Below, in pieces: positions 7,169 through 13,949 of a DNA stretch of 18,128 bases. The number at the start of each line of letters is the position of its first letter. Position 1 is the stretch's first letter. Both the position numbers and the translations under genes were made by a program. The notes beneath the pieces are model-generated. The model had not been told where the DNA came from, ran no database searches, and saw only the letters and a list, made by a program, of their open reading frames with translations. The DNA comes from Bacteroidales bacterium (GTDB lineage Bacteria > Bacteroidota > Bacteroidia > Bacteroidales > SMBSF39): contig JAIOSH010000482.1 in NCBI GenBank assembly GCA_021107685.1, positions 1 to 18,128 on the forward strand, given 5' to 3'.

Positions 7169-9118
7169 TTAATTTTCAATTTTTAATATAATAGGTTGTT
7201 CAGCAAATTCCTTTTGTGCTGCAACAACTTTTCTGTACATTTCCCAATCCTTTGGTTCATATATTCTTTTACCTAGTTTAATTTTTTCAAATAATTTTAT
7301 TGTCTTGCCCTCCTGTTCAATACCACCGTCAAAAGCAGTAATATCGTTTCCGATTGATTTTGTATAAGGGAGTCGTGCAGACTTTGCATTTTCAGGAACA
7401 ATTATAGTTTCATTCAATTCTACTAAGCGTGAACATCTGTCGCGAAAAGCATATTTTCTTTCTTCCAGATCAGTATTAAAATATAAATGATACATTGCTC
7501 TTTTGAAAATATTTGAAGCAATAAGAGGTGTGAAAATTATTTCTTTCTCTGTAACTATGGCATATTCGGGAATTATGTATTTAATTTTAATTTTTACAGG
7601 TGTTGAAAGATAATCAGCAGGATTAGTGTAATCCATATTAACAATTTGAGCATAAGGAGAGATTTTTAATAATTCTTTTTCAATATTTGTTTCCCATTGT
7701 GATTTATAATAATAAGTAAATATTACGCGTACTGTAGCGTCGGATTGCCCTTCAGCATCTAATGTAAACTCACCTTCAAGAGTGCCGTCAGGTAATATTT
7801 TTGAAGTTCCGTAAATATTAAGATAATGATTTTCGGGTGGAGAAATTGGAGTTATATCCAAATCAGCTCCTTCGGGAAGCCCCATTAAGTAATTCTGTTG
7901 CTGTTCCCTGCTCGACCATAATTCCCTGACAAAAGGCACCCAGGTTGGGTCTAATAAACGATATTTTCCATCAGACAATTTTACTATTGTAATACTATGA
8001 TTAAACTGGTCAGCAGGAATATAATCAATTCTTGAACCTGCCATTGTCATTGCAGCGTATGATTCAAAACCTGCTGCTCTAAGCATTGTTATCAACATAC
8101 CTGCTTTATCTTTACAAACACCGCAACGGTCAGTAAAATTCATTTCACCATTATGAAGTGTATATCCTTCACCTTCGCCCATTGAGATACCTGAATATCT
8201 TATTTCATCAGCCACCCAATGCGTTAATCTTGAAATGGAATCCATTTCATCTTTTGCGCCTGTTAAAATCTCATTAACTTTAGCATCAATTTCAGGTGTT
8301 GATTCAAAGCTGCCAAAATCTTCATTAACACCATAAAACCACAGAGATTTTGCTTTCCAGTCGGGACTCGTTGACATTAATAGCTTTGGAGCAACATCCG
8401 AATTTGCAACCATTCGAGGTTCCCTTTTAAAAGGAAAGATATCTTTTTTGGTAAAAGTATATATCATTTTGTCATCAACAAAAACTAATGATGATTGAAC
8501 TTCGCCATTATAGAATTCATATTGCAGTGGTTTGTCTTTAGGTATGATAACCTGGTAAACCTTAATTTTAACAGGGTCATTACTCCAAAATTCAATGATA
8601 TCGTAAAAATGTCCTTTCATAGGAGGTATGTATTTCTCATCATCATAAAGCAAGGCATAAGTAAAACCTTTTTTAAACAGGAACACCTCAACAGCATCAC
8701 CGGGTTCGAGCCTGCCTACTTCAATCATTTTTTCTTTTGCCCCCCAGTAAATCCCGCGTGCAGGCGCCGGATAATCTAATATATTTTCCATATTTAATTC
8801 TTCTATCTCACCGTCTTTCCTGTAAATAATTACTTTCTGAATTTCCGCATAAGCTGATAAAGGGTCATAGCCATATTTTATTACGCTTTTATTTTTAGCT
8901 CCCTTTGGTGTAAAGATTTTGAATAGTTTATGCGTATAAATATAGCTTAATCCTGTTTCCTGCACTATTACTTTTGTGCTGTCAAAGACCACTAATAAAT
9001 TAGCATCAGGATAATCAGACGCATCCCCTGCCTTGTTAATTAAGTCAACTATTGGATTTGCAAATAAATAGAATTTGAATAATAAAAAAGCTGTAAGAAA
9101 AAATATTTTTTTTATCAT
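7169..9118 (-). CDS. Exported DUF3857/transglutaminase-like protein with intact catalytic triad
   Basis: A signal peptide covers residues 1-20 (cleavage near FA/NP), so the 649-residue protein acts in the periplasm or at the surface. DUF3857 spans about 45-215 (YTHKLFKIFTPKGA, YDPLSAYAEIQKV, KDGEIEELN). A transglutaminase-like core of the cysteine-protease fold lies at about 285-395: FTDRCGVCKDKAGMLITMLRAAGFESYAAM with the likely nucleophile C335, QFNHSITIV with H374, and YRLLDPTW with D390. Members of this superfamily are peptidases, amidases or cross-linking enzymes; the substrate here is unknown. A beta-rich C-terminal half follows. It is the first gene of a minus-strand pair with the degenerate paralogue 12 bp downstream. 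No clear TAnnTTTG box was found on the minus strand of the 163-bp upstream region. Confidence 0.88.
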   Translation of the reverse strand: MIKKIFFLTAFLLFKFYLFANPIVDLINKAGDASDYPDANLLVVFDSTKVIVQETGLSYIYTHKLFKIFTPKGAKNKSVIKYGYDPLSAYAEIQKVIIYRKDGEIEELNMENILDYPAPARGIYWGAKEKMIEVGRLEPGDAVEVFLFKKGFTYALLYDDEKYIPPMKGHFYDIIEFWSNDPVKIKVYQVIIPKDKPLQYEFYNGEVQSSLVFVDDKMIYTFTKKDIFPFKREPRMVANSDVAPKLLMSTSPDWKAKSLWFYGVNEDFGSFESTPEIDAKVNEILTGAKDEMDSISRLTHWVADEIRYSGISMGEGEGYTLHNGEMNFTDRCGVCKDKAGMLITMLRAAGFESYAAMTMAGSRIDYIPADQFNHSITIVKLSDGKYRLLDPTWVPFVRELWSSREQQQNYLMGLPEGADLDITPISPPENHYLNIYGTSKILPDGTLEGEFTLDAEGQSDATVRVIFTYYYKSQWETNIEKELLKISPYAQIVNMDYTNPADYLSTPVKIKIKYIIPEYAIVTEKEIIFTPLIASNIFKRAMYHLYFNTDLEERKYAFRDRCSRLVELNETIIVPENAKSARLPYTKSIGNDITAFDGGIEQEGKTIKLFEKIKLGKRIYEPKDWEMYRKVVAAQKEFAEQPIILKIEN

Positions 9119-9248
9119 AATACAATATTGTTAGTAAATATTTTACTTCTATGGAGGTTTAAAAAATTTGTGTTTTAATCAGTTTCAAAATTTTAGGCTA
9201 AAATAGAAAAAAAATACAATACAGATAAAATTTTACAGGTTTTTACAT

Positions 9249-9256
9249 TAATTTTG
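9249..9256 (+). promoter_or_regulatory. Putative -7 box (TAATTTTG) for the Nif3-like gene
   Basis: TAATTTTG matches TAnnTTTG and sits 25 bp before the ATG at 9282, leaving a leader of roughly 20 nt. There is no convincing TTTG at the -33 position, so support comes only from the box and its placement. The rest of the 163-bp divergent intergenic region is A/T-rich without other recognised signals. Confidence 0.4.
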
Positions 9257-9281
9257 AAAATTGTTCAAATAAATTTTTTTT

Positions 9282-10376
9282 ATGAAAATTAAAGACATAA
9301 CAGATCATTTGGAAAATTTTGCTCCCCTGATGTTACAGGAATCGTATGATAATGCAGGATTAATCGTTGGAGATAAAAATAATAATCTAAATAAAATATT
9401 ATTATGTTTGGATGTAACTGAAAAAATTCTTGAAGAGGCTATTGAAAATCAATGTAACCTGATAATATCACATCATCCTCTTATTTTTAAAAGTATAAAA
9501 AAAATAAATGGAAAAAATCAGGTTGAAAGAATATTGCTAAAAGCTATAAAAAAAGATATATGTATTTATGCTATTCATACAAATTTAGATAATGTCAATG
9601 ACGGTGTAAACTCAATAATCTGTCAGAAATTAGGTATAAAAAATACTAAAATCCTTTTACGTAAAAACGGACTGTTAAGAAAGCTAATAACTTTTTGTCC
9701 GGTTGATAACACAGAACAGCTTAAAAATGCTCTTTTTGAAGCAGGTGCCGGACATATTGGGAATTATGATTGTTGCAGCTTTAGCTCACAGGGAACAGGC
9801 TCTTTCAGACCAATGAAAAATGCTAATCCCTATGTAGGAAATATTGAAAAATTGCATCATGAAAATGAAATAAAAATAGAAACAATCTACCCTGTTTATA
9901 AACAATCTGAAATTTTAACAGCTTTATTTAATACTCATCCTTATGAAGAAGTAGCTTATGATATCTATCCTCTACAAAACGAATTTGATAAAGTAGGAGC
10001 AGGGATGATAGGTGAGCTGGAAACAGAAATAAATGAAATGGAATTTTTAAATAAAATAAAGAAAGTGTTTAAAACAGGTTGTATCAGGCATTCCGAATTA
10101 TTGCAAAAAAAAATAAAAAGAATTGCAGTTTGTGGGGGTTCGGGCAGTTTTTTAATTAAGGATGCTATTGCTAATGGTGCAGATATGTTTTTAACATCCG
10201 ATATAAAATATCATGATTTTTTTGAAGCGAATAATAAAATTGTTATTGCAGATATTGGACATTATGAAAGCGAATACTTTACAAAAGAATTAATATATTC
10301 TATTCTAATAAAAAAATTTCCTAATTTTGCAATTTTTATTTCTGAACTGAATACAAATTCAGTTAATTATTTATAG
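9282..10376 (+). CDS. Nif3-like dinuclear metal centre protein (YbgI/SA1388 family)
   Basis: All ligands of the dinuclear metal site are visible: H64 and H65 in ISHHPLIF, D103 in HTNLDNV, and H327 with E331 in IGHYESE, the H-x3-E spacing seen in E. coli YbgI. The 364-residue length reflects the long form, in which a PII/CutA-like domain (about residues 130-235, including AGAGHIGNYDCCSF and THPYEEVAYDIYPL) is inserted between the two halves. These toroidal proteins are widespread, but their substrate is not firmly established; roles as hydrolases and in GTP cyclohydrolase-type annotation are tentative. The zinc-ribbon gene follows after 32 bp without a terminator, and the pair probably forms an operon; I recall the same adjacency in other Bacteroidota. 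Confidence 0.92.
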   Translation: MKIKDITDHLENFAPLMLQESYDNAGLIVGDKNNNLNKILLCLDVTEKILEEAIENQCNLIISHHPLIFKSIKKINGKNQVERILLKAIKKDICIYAIHTNLDNVNDGVNSIICQKLGIKNTKILLRKNGLLRKLITFCPVDNTEQLKNALFEAGAGHIGNYDCCSFSSQGTGSFRPMKNANPYVGNIEKLHHENEIKIETIYPVYKQSEILTALFNTHPYEEVAYDIYPLQNEFDKVGAGMIGELETEINEMEFLNKIKKVFKTGCIRHSELLQKKIKRIAVCGGSGSFLIKDAIANGADMFLTSDIKYHDFFEANNKIVIADIGHYESEYFTKELIYSILIKKFPNFAIFISELNTNSVNYL

Positions 10377-10408
10377 ATCATTAAAAATATTTATAATAAA
10401 CAATTATT

Positions 10409-11230
10409 ATGGCAAGAACAAAGGCTACAACAACAAAAAAAATTGAAGAAAAAATTAAAATTAAGCCTGTAAAAAAAACACAAGAAGAGATTACTATTGA
10501 AAAGAAACTTATTACATTATATACTTTGCAGCAGATAGATTCTCAGATTGATAAAATACGAATTATCAGAGGTGAACTGCCCTTAGAAGTAGAAGACCTT
10601 GAAGATGAAGTAGCAGGCTTGGAAACAAGAATCAATAATTATGCTAATGAAATTGAATCTTTGAATAAAGCAATTATTGAAAAACAAAATGCAATTAAAG
10701 ATGGCTCAACTTTATCAGAAAAGTATAAAGAGCAGCAAATGAATGTAAGAAATAACCGTGAATATGAATCACTGTCAAAAGAAATTGAATTTCAAAGTCT
10801 GGAAATTCAATTAGCTGAAAAAAGAATAAAAGAATATAATTCTAAACTTAGTAAATTAAAAGATGAAATTGAGACATCTAAACAAGATCTAAAAGAAAGA
10901 AAAAAAGACTTTGAAATAAAAAAAGGCGAATTAAATGATATTATAACAGATACAGAAAATGAAGAAAATACATTAGTTAAGAAATCAGAAGAAAATCAGA
11001 ATTATATTGAAGATCGTTTACTTACTGCATATACAAGAATTAGAAAAAATGCAAGGAATGGCTTGGCAGTTGTTCAGATTGAAAGAGATGCCTGCGGAGG
11101 ATGTTTCAATAAAATACCTCCACAGCACCAACTTGACATTATGATGCATAAAAAAATTATTGTATGTGAATATTGCGGAAGAATTTTAGTTGATAGTGAA
11201 ATAGCCGAGAGAGTAAAAATAATAAATTAA
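10409..11230 (+). CDS. Coiled-coil C4-type zinc-ribbon protein
   Basis: The layout is a Lys/Thr-rich N-terminal extension (residues 1-30), a long antiparallel coiled coil (about 45-200, Glu/Lys-rich heptads), then a zinc ribbon with C229-x2-C232 (DACGGCF) and C253-x2-C256 (CEYCGRIL). The phrase IPPQHQLDI between the cysteine pairs is typical of the family. Members are annotated as possible nucleic-acid-binding or protein-interaction factors; no enzymatic motif is present and there is no signal peptide, so it is cytoplasmic. It lies 32 bp downstream of the Nif3-like gene, a context suggesting a shared but undefined role. The basic N-terminal tail could contact nucleic acid or be an acquired extension; the ATG at 10409 is the only good start. 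Confidence 0.88.
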   Translation: MARTKATTTKKIEEKIKIKPVKKTQEEITIEKKLITLYTLQQIDSQIDKIRIIRGELPLEVEDLEDEVAGLETRINNYANEIESLNKAIIEKQNAIKDGSTLSEKYKEQQMNVRNNREYESLSKEIEFQSLEIQLAEKRIKEYNSKLSKLKDEIETSKQDLKERKKDFEIKKGELNDIITDTENEENTLVKKSEENQNYIEDRLLTAYTRIRKNARNGLAVVQIERDACGGCFNKIPPQHQLDIMMHKKIIVCEYCGRILVDSEIAERVKIIN

Positions 11231-11293
11231 AATAATTTTAGGATTCATTTTTTACCTTTTTTTATGCTGAAGAAAAATTAAAATTCTGACTTT

Positions 11294-12790
11294 ATGTTCA
11301 GATTGTATATATTTTTATTATTTTCCCTGTATAATACATTTGTTTATGCACAATACGATTTCAACGAAAATTGTAAAAAAGCATATAATTCTATTATCAG
11401 CCTGAAATTTGAAGAAGGCAAACAATTACTCGAACTTGAAAAATCAATAAATCCTTCCAATAATATTCCATATTATATTGAAAATTATATTGACTTTTTG
11501 ACACTGATTATCGGAGAAGAACAAGACACCTTTGATAAATTAAAGAAAAATAAAAATATTAGAATAAAGAGATTGGAAAAAGGTGATGAATCATCTCCCT
11601 ATTATCGTTATTGCTTAGCACAGGTTTACCTGCAATGGGCATTTACGCGAGTAAAATTCAGGGAATATATCCCTGCTATGCTTGAAATAAATAAAGCCTA
11701 CCGTTTATTAGAAAAAAACAAAACCGAATTCCCTGATTTCATACCTAATCTTATTAATTTAGGATTATTACATACTTTAATAGGCACTATACCTGATAAT
11801 TATAAATGGATAACAAATATAATTAATGTTGAAGGGACAATCAATCAAGGTGTTAATGAAATAACGACTGTATTGGATGTTTCAATGAAAAATAAAGAAT
11901 ATGAGTATTTAAAAACCGAAAGCCTGTTTTTTTTAAGCTTCATTGAATTAAATTTTGTTCGTAATAAAAAAGAGGCTTTAAAATACAATGAATTATATTA
12001 TTCTTCAAAAGATGATGAGACATTTAATTCAAACCCTTTGATATCTTATTCAATGGCAACAATATTTATGCGAACGGGATTTAATGATGATGCTATTGAA
12101 ATACTTATAAACCGAACTCAGGGCGATCAGTACTTTCCGTTTTATTATCTTAATTATCTTACCGGTGTTGCTAAACTTAACAGCTTAGACAGAGATGCAT
12201 ATAAATATTTTTTTAAATTCTTATTGAATTTTAAAGGCATAAATTATATTAAAGCAGCTTACCAGAAATTAGCATGGTTCTATCTTGTTAACGGGAATAT
12301 TGAAAAATACAAAGAATATATTGCTAAAGTTCTTATATATGGATATGATATAGTTGATGCTGATAAACAAGCAGAAATGGAGGCGAAAAGCGGAAAAATA
12401 CCTAACATTAAATTGCTAAGAGCACGATTGCTTTTTGATGGTGGATATTATTCTAAAGCAATGAACGAACTTAGTATGCAAGAAAATAAATTAAGAAATT
12501 CAAAAGATTCATTAGAATGTACTTACCGTTTAGGAAGAATTTACCACGAGTGGGGGAAAATACCCGAAGCAATTCCATATTATAAAAAAACAATTAATGA
12601 TGGTGCAAAATTTATTTATTATTATGCAGCAAACTCAGCATTAATGCTTGGTTTTATATATGAAAACCAATCTGATTTTAAAAACGCCAAATATTATTTT
12701 ACAAAAGCCCAGTCCTGTAATAATAAAGAATATAAAAACAGTATAAATCAAAAAGCAAAAGCAGGTTTAAATCGTATTGAGAACAGATAG
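11294..12790 (+). CDS. Exported TPR-like protein of unknown function
   Basis: A signal peptide (MFRLYIFLLFSLYNTFVYA, cleavage A19/Q20) precedes a 480-residue, almost entirely helical protein. TPR-like helix pairs can be seen at about 95-135 (YYRYCLAQVYLQWAFTRVKF), at 370-400 (ARLLFDGGYYSKAMNELS), at 405-440 (CTYRLGRIYHEWGKIPEAIPYY) and at 442-475 (YYAANSALMLGFIYENQSDF). There is no lipobox and no sorting domain, so it is probably periplasmic. The middle part (YKWITNIINVEGTINQGVNEI) recalls an unnamed Bacteroidota TPR family, but I cannot name it. It follows the zinc-ribbon gene after 63 bp and may be co-transcribed. It converges on the M23 peptidase gene with a 102-bp gap holding only a weak 6-bp hairpin (TAGCCT/AGGCTA at 12788-12810). 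Confidence 0.8.
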   Translation: MFRLYIFLLFSLYNTFVYAQYDFNENCKKAYNSIISLKFEEGKQLLELEKSINPSNNIPYYIENYIDFLTLIIGEEQDTFDKLKKNKNIRIKRLEKGDESSPYYRYCLAQVYLQWAFTRVKFREYIPAMLEINKAYRLLEKNKTEFPDFIPNLINLGLLHTLIGTIPDNYKWITNIINVEGTINQGVNEITTVLDVSMKNKEYEYLKTESLFFLSFIELNFVRNKKEALKYNELYYSSKDDETFNSNPLISYSMATIFMRTGFNDDAIEILINRTQGDQYFPFYYLNYLTGVAKLNSLDRDAYKYFFKFLLNFKGINYIKAAYQKLAWFYLVNGNIEKYKEYIAKVLIYGYDIVDADKQAEMEAKSGKIPNIKLLRARLLFDGGYYSKAMNELSMQENKLRNSKDSLECTYRLGRIYHEWGKIPEAIPYYKKTINDGAKFIYYYAANSALMLGFIYENQSDFKNAKYYFTKAQSCNNKEYKNSINQKAKAGLNRIENR

Positions 12791-12892
12791 CCTAACACAT
12801 CTCAAGGCTACAAACAAATTGATCTAAGAACACCGATTAAAGATTTTTGATTTTAGAATTAATGATGAATTACAAAATAAAAGAATCTATTC

Positions 12893-13780
12893 TCAGAATG
12901 CCATATAATCTTGTGGGTTAACAGGTGTTCCATTATACCATAATTCAAAATGCAAATGAGGACCTGTTGATAGTTCACCCGATTCACCTACAATAGCAAT
13001 TGGTTCGCCGGCTTTAACAATACTGCCTGCCTTCTTTAATAAAGAGGCATTGTGTTTATATACAGATATAAAATTACGTTGATGTTGAATACATATAACA
13101 TTACCTGTTTCAACTGTCCAATCCGAAAAAATCACTGTGCCATCTAAAGTAGCTTTTACAGCTTCGTTTCTTTTTGCAACAATATCAACTCCATAATGTT
13201 TAACAGTTAAATTAAATTCATTTGTAATTAAACCTTTTAAGGGTATAAAAAAATTATACGTGCTTAATAAGGAACTTTGTGCAAACAATTCTTCGTTTTC
13301 ATTATAATAAAGATCATAATTATTCTGCTCCTCAAACTCTACTCTGAAAACGGAATCCTCATAAGATTTATTTATTGTAATATTTTTATAATTAATATTT
13401 GGTTCAGGAGTATCAGGTATTTGATCAATAATTTCCCTGCCTTCGATAATATTCTTAATATTATTAATATACAGGTTTTTTTGCCTTAGATCATTTTCAA
13501 TTGAATCAGTTTTGAGTTGTAAATCATAAACTTTTTTTTGTAAAGTAATATCCGTATATCCGGGTATATATTCACGTAAAGTTGTAAATGCAATTAAATA
13601 AATGGTTAATACAATTAATAGAATTGCAATTGTTCCTAAAACAATAAAAACATTTAAACGCGACAGTCTGAATGATAATTTTTCTTCATAAGTTTCCTCA
13701 TTCATTATCACCAACCTATATTTGTCCCTAAGTTTGTAATACCACTTCTTTTTTTTCTTTTTTTCTTTTTTCACTGACAT
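12893..13780 (-). CDS. M23 family (LytM-like) metallopeptidase, inner-membrane anchored
   Basis: The 295-residue protein has a very basic cytoplasmic N-terminus (KKEKKKKKKWYYKLRDKYR), a transmembrane helix at about 43-65, the phrase FTTLREYIPGYTD that is typical of a conserved Bacteroidota M23 group, a coiled coil at about 80-115, and a LytM domain at about 175-290. Metal ligands H195 and D199 (HYGVD) and the HLH motif H275-L-H277 are present, as is H243 (YKHNASL), so it looks catalytically competent. The usual R-x-HP of the first motif is not conserved (TNEFNLTVKHYGVD). Such enzymes cut peptidoglycan cross-links or bind division and envelope machinery. It is transcribed divergently from the SprE/PorW-like gene with a good promoter 20 bp before its start. 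Confidence 0.9.
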   Translation of the reverse strand: MSVKKEKKKKKKWYYKLRDKYRLVIMNEETYEEKLSFRLSRLNVFIVLGTIAILLIVLTIYLIAFTTLREYIPGYTDITLQKKVYDLQLKTDSIENDLRQKNLYINNIKNIIEGREIIDQIPDTPEPNINYKNITINKSYEDSVFRVEFEEQNNYDLYYNENEELFAQSSLLSTYNFFIPLKGLITNEFNLTVKHYGVDIVAKRNEAVKATLDGTVIFSDWTVETGNVICIQHQRNFISVYKHNASLLKKAGSIVKAGEPIAIVGESGELSTGPHLHFELWYNGTPVNPQDYMAF

Positions 13781-13799
13781 TTTTTTTTCTTTTAATTAA

Positions 13800-13832
13800 C
13801 AAATTTACAAATATTTCATTCTTATATTCAAA
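13800..13832 (-). promoter_or_regulatory. Promoter of the M23 peptidase gene (TTTG-N21-TAAATTTG)
   Basis: Read on the minus strand, TTTG (13832-13829) and TAAATTTG (13807-13800) are separated by 21 bp, matching both Bacteroidota boxes. Transcription would begin near 13793, leaving a leader of about 13 nt before the ATG ending at 13780. Confidence 0.65.
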
Positions 13833-13844
13833 TTCCTGATTAAT

Positions 13845-13878
13845 TTTGTAGCATTTTAAGAAAAATAAAATATTTTTG
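13845..13878 (+). promoter_or_regulatory. Putative promoter of the SprE/PorW-like gene (TTTG-N22-TATTTTTG)
   Basis: TTTG (13845-13848) and TATTTTTG (13871-13878) fit the Bacteroidota consensus with a slightly long 22-bp spacer. A second -7-like box, TAATTTTG, lies at 13841-13848 and overlaps the TTTG. Either would give an unusually long leader (65-100 nt) before the TTG start at 13950. Confidence 0.5.
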
Positions 13879-13949
13879 TAAAATAAGAGTTAATACGTAA
13901 AGTTCACTGCTTCAAAAAAAAATATTTATCAGGATAATTTTTACAAAAT

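Noticed and set aside
8495..8779. 94-codon plus-strand frame inside the active DUF3857 gene
   Set aside because: Shadow frame opposite conserved domain sequence.
9119..9281. AGGAGG-like string (ATGGAGG at about 9151) as a ribosome binding site
   Set aside because: No start codon follows at a usable distance on the plus strand, and it is the wrong strand for the divergent gene.
12811..12892. GATT-rich spacer (gattaaagatttttgatttta) between convergent genes
   Set aside because: It resembles simple AT-rich direct repeats, but no clear arms, coding frame or terminator can be defined.
13277..13489. Hydrophobic 70-codon plus-strand frame inside the M23 gene
   Set aside because: Ile-rich content comes from reading Asn/Tyr codons backwards; shadow frame.
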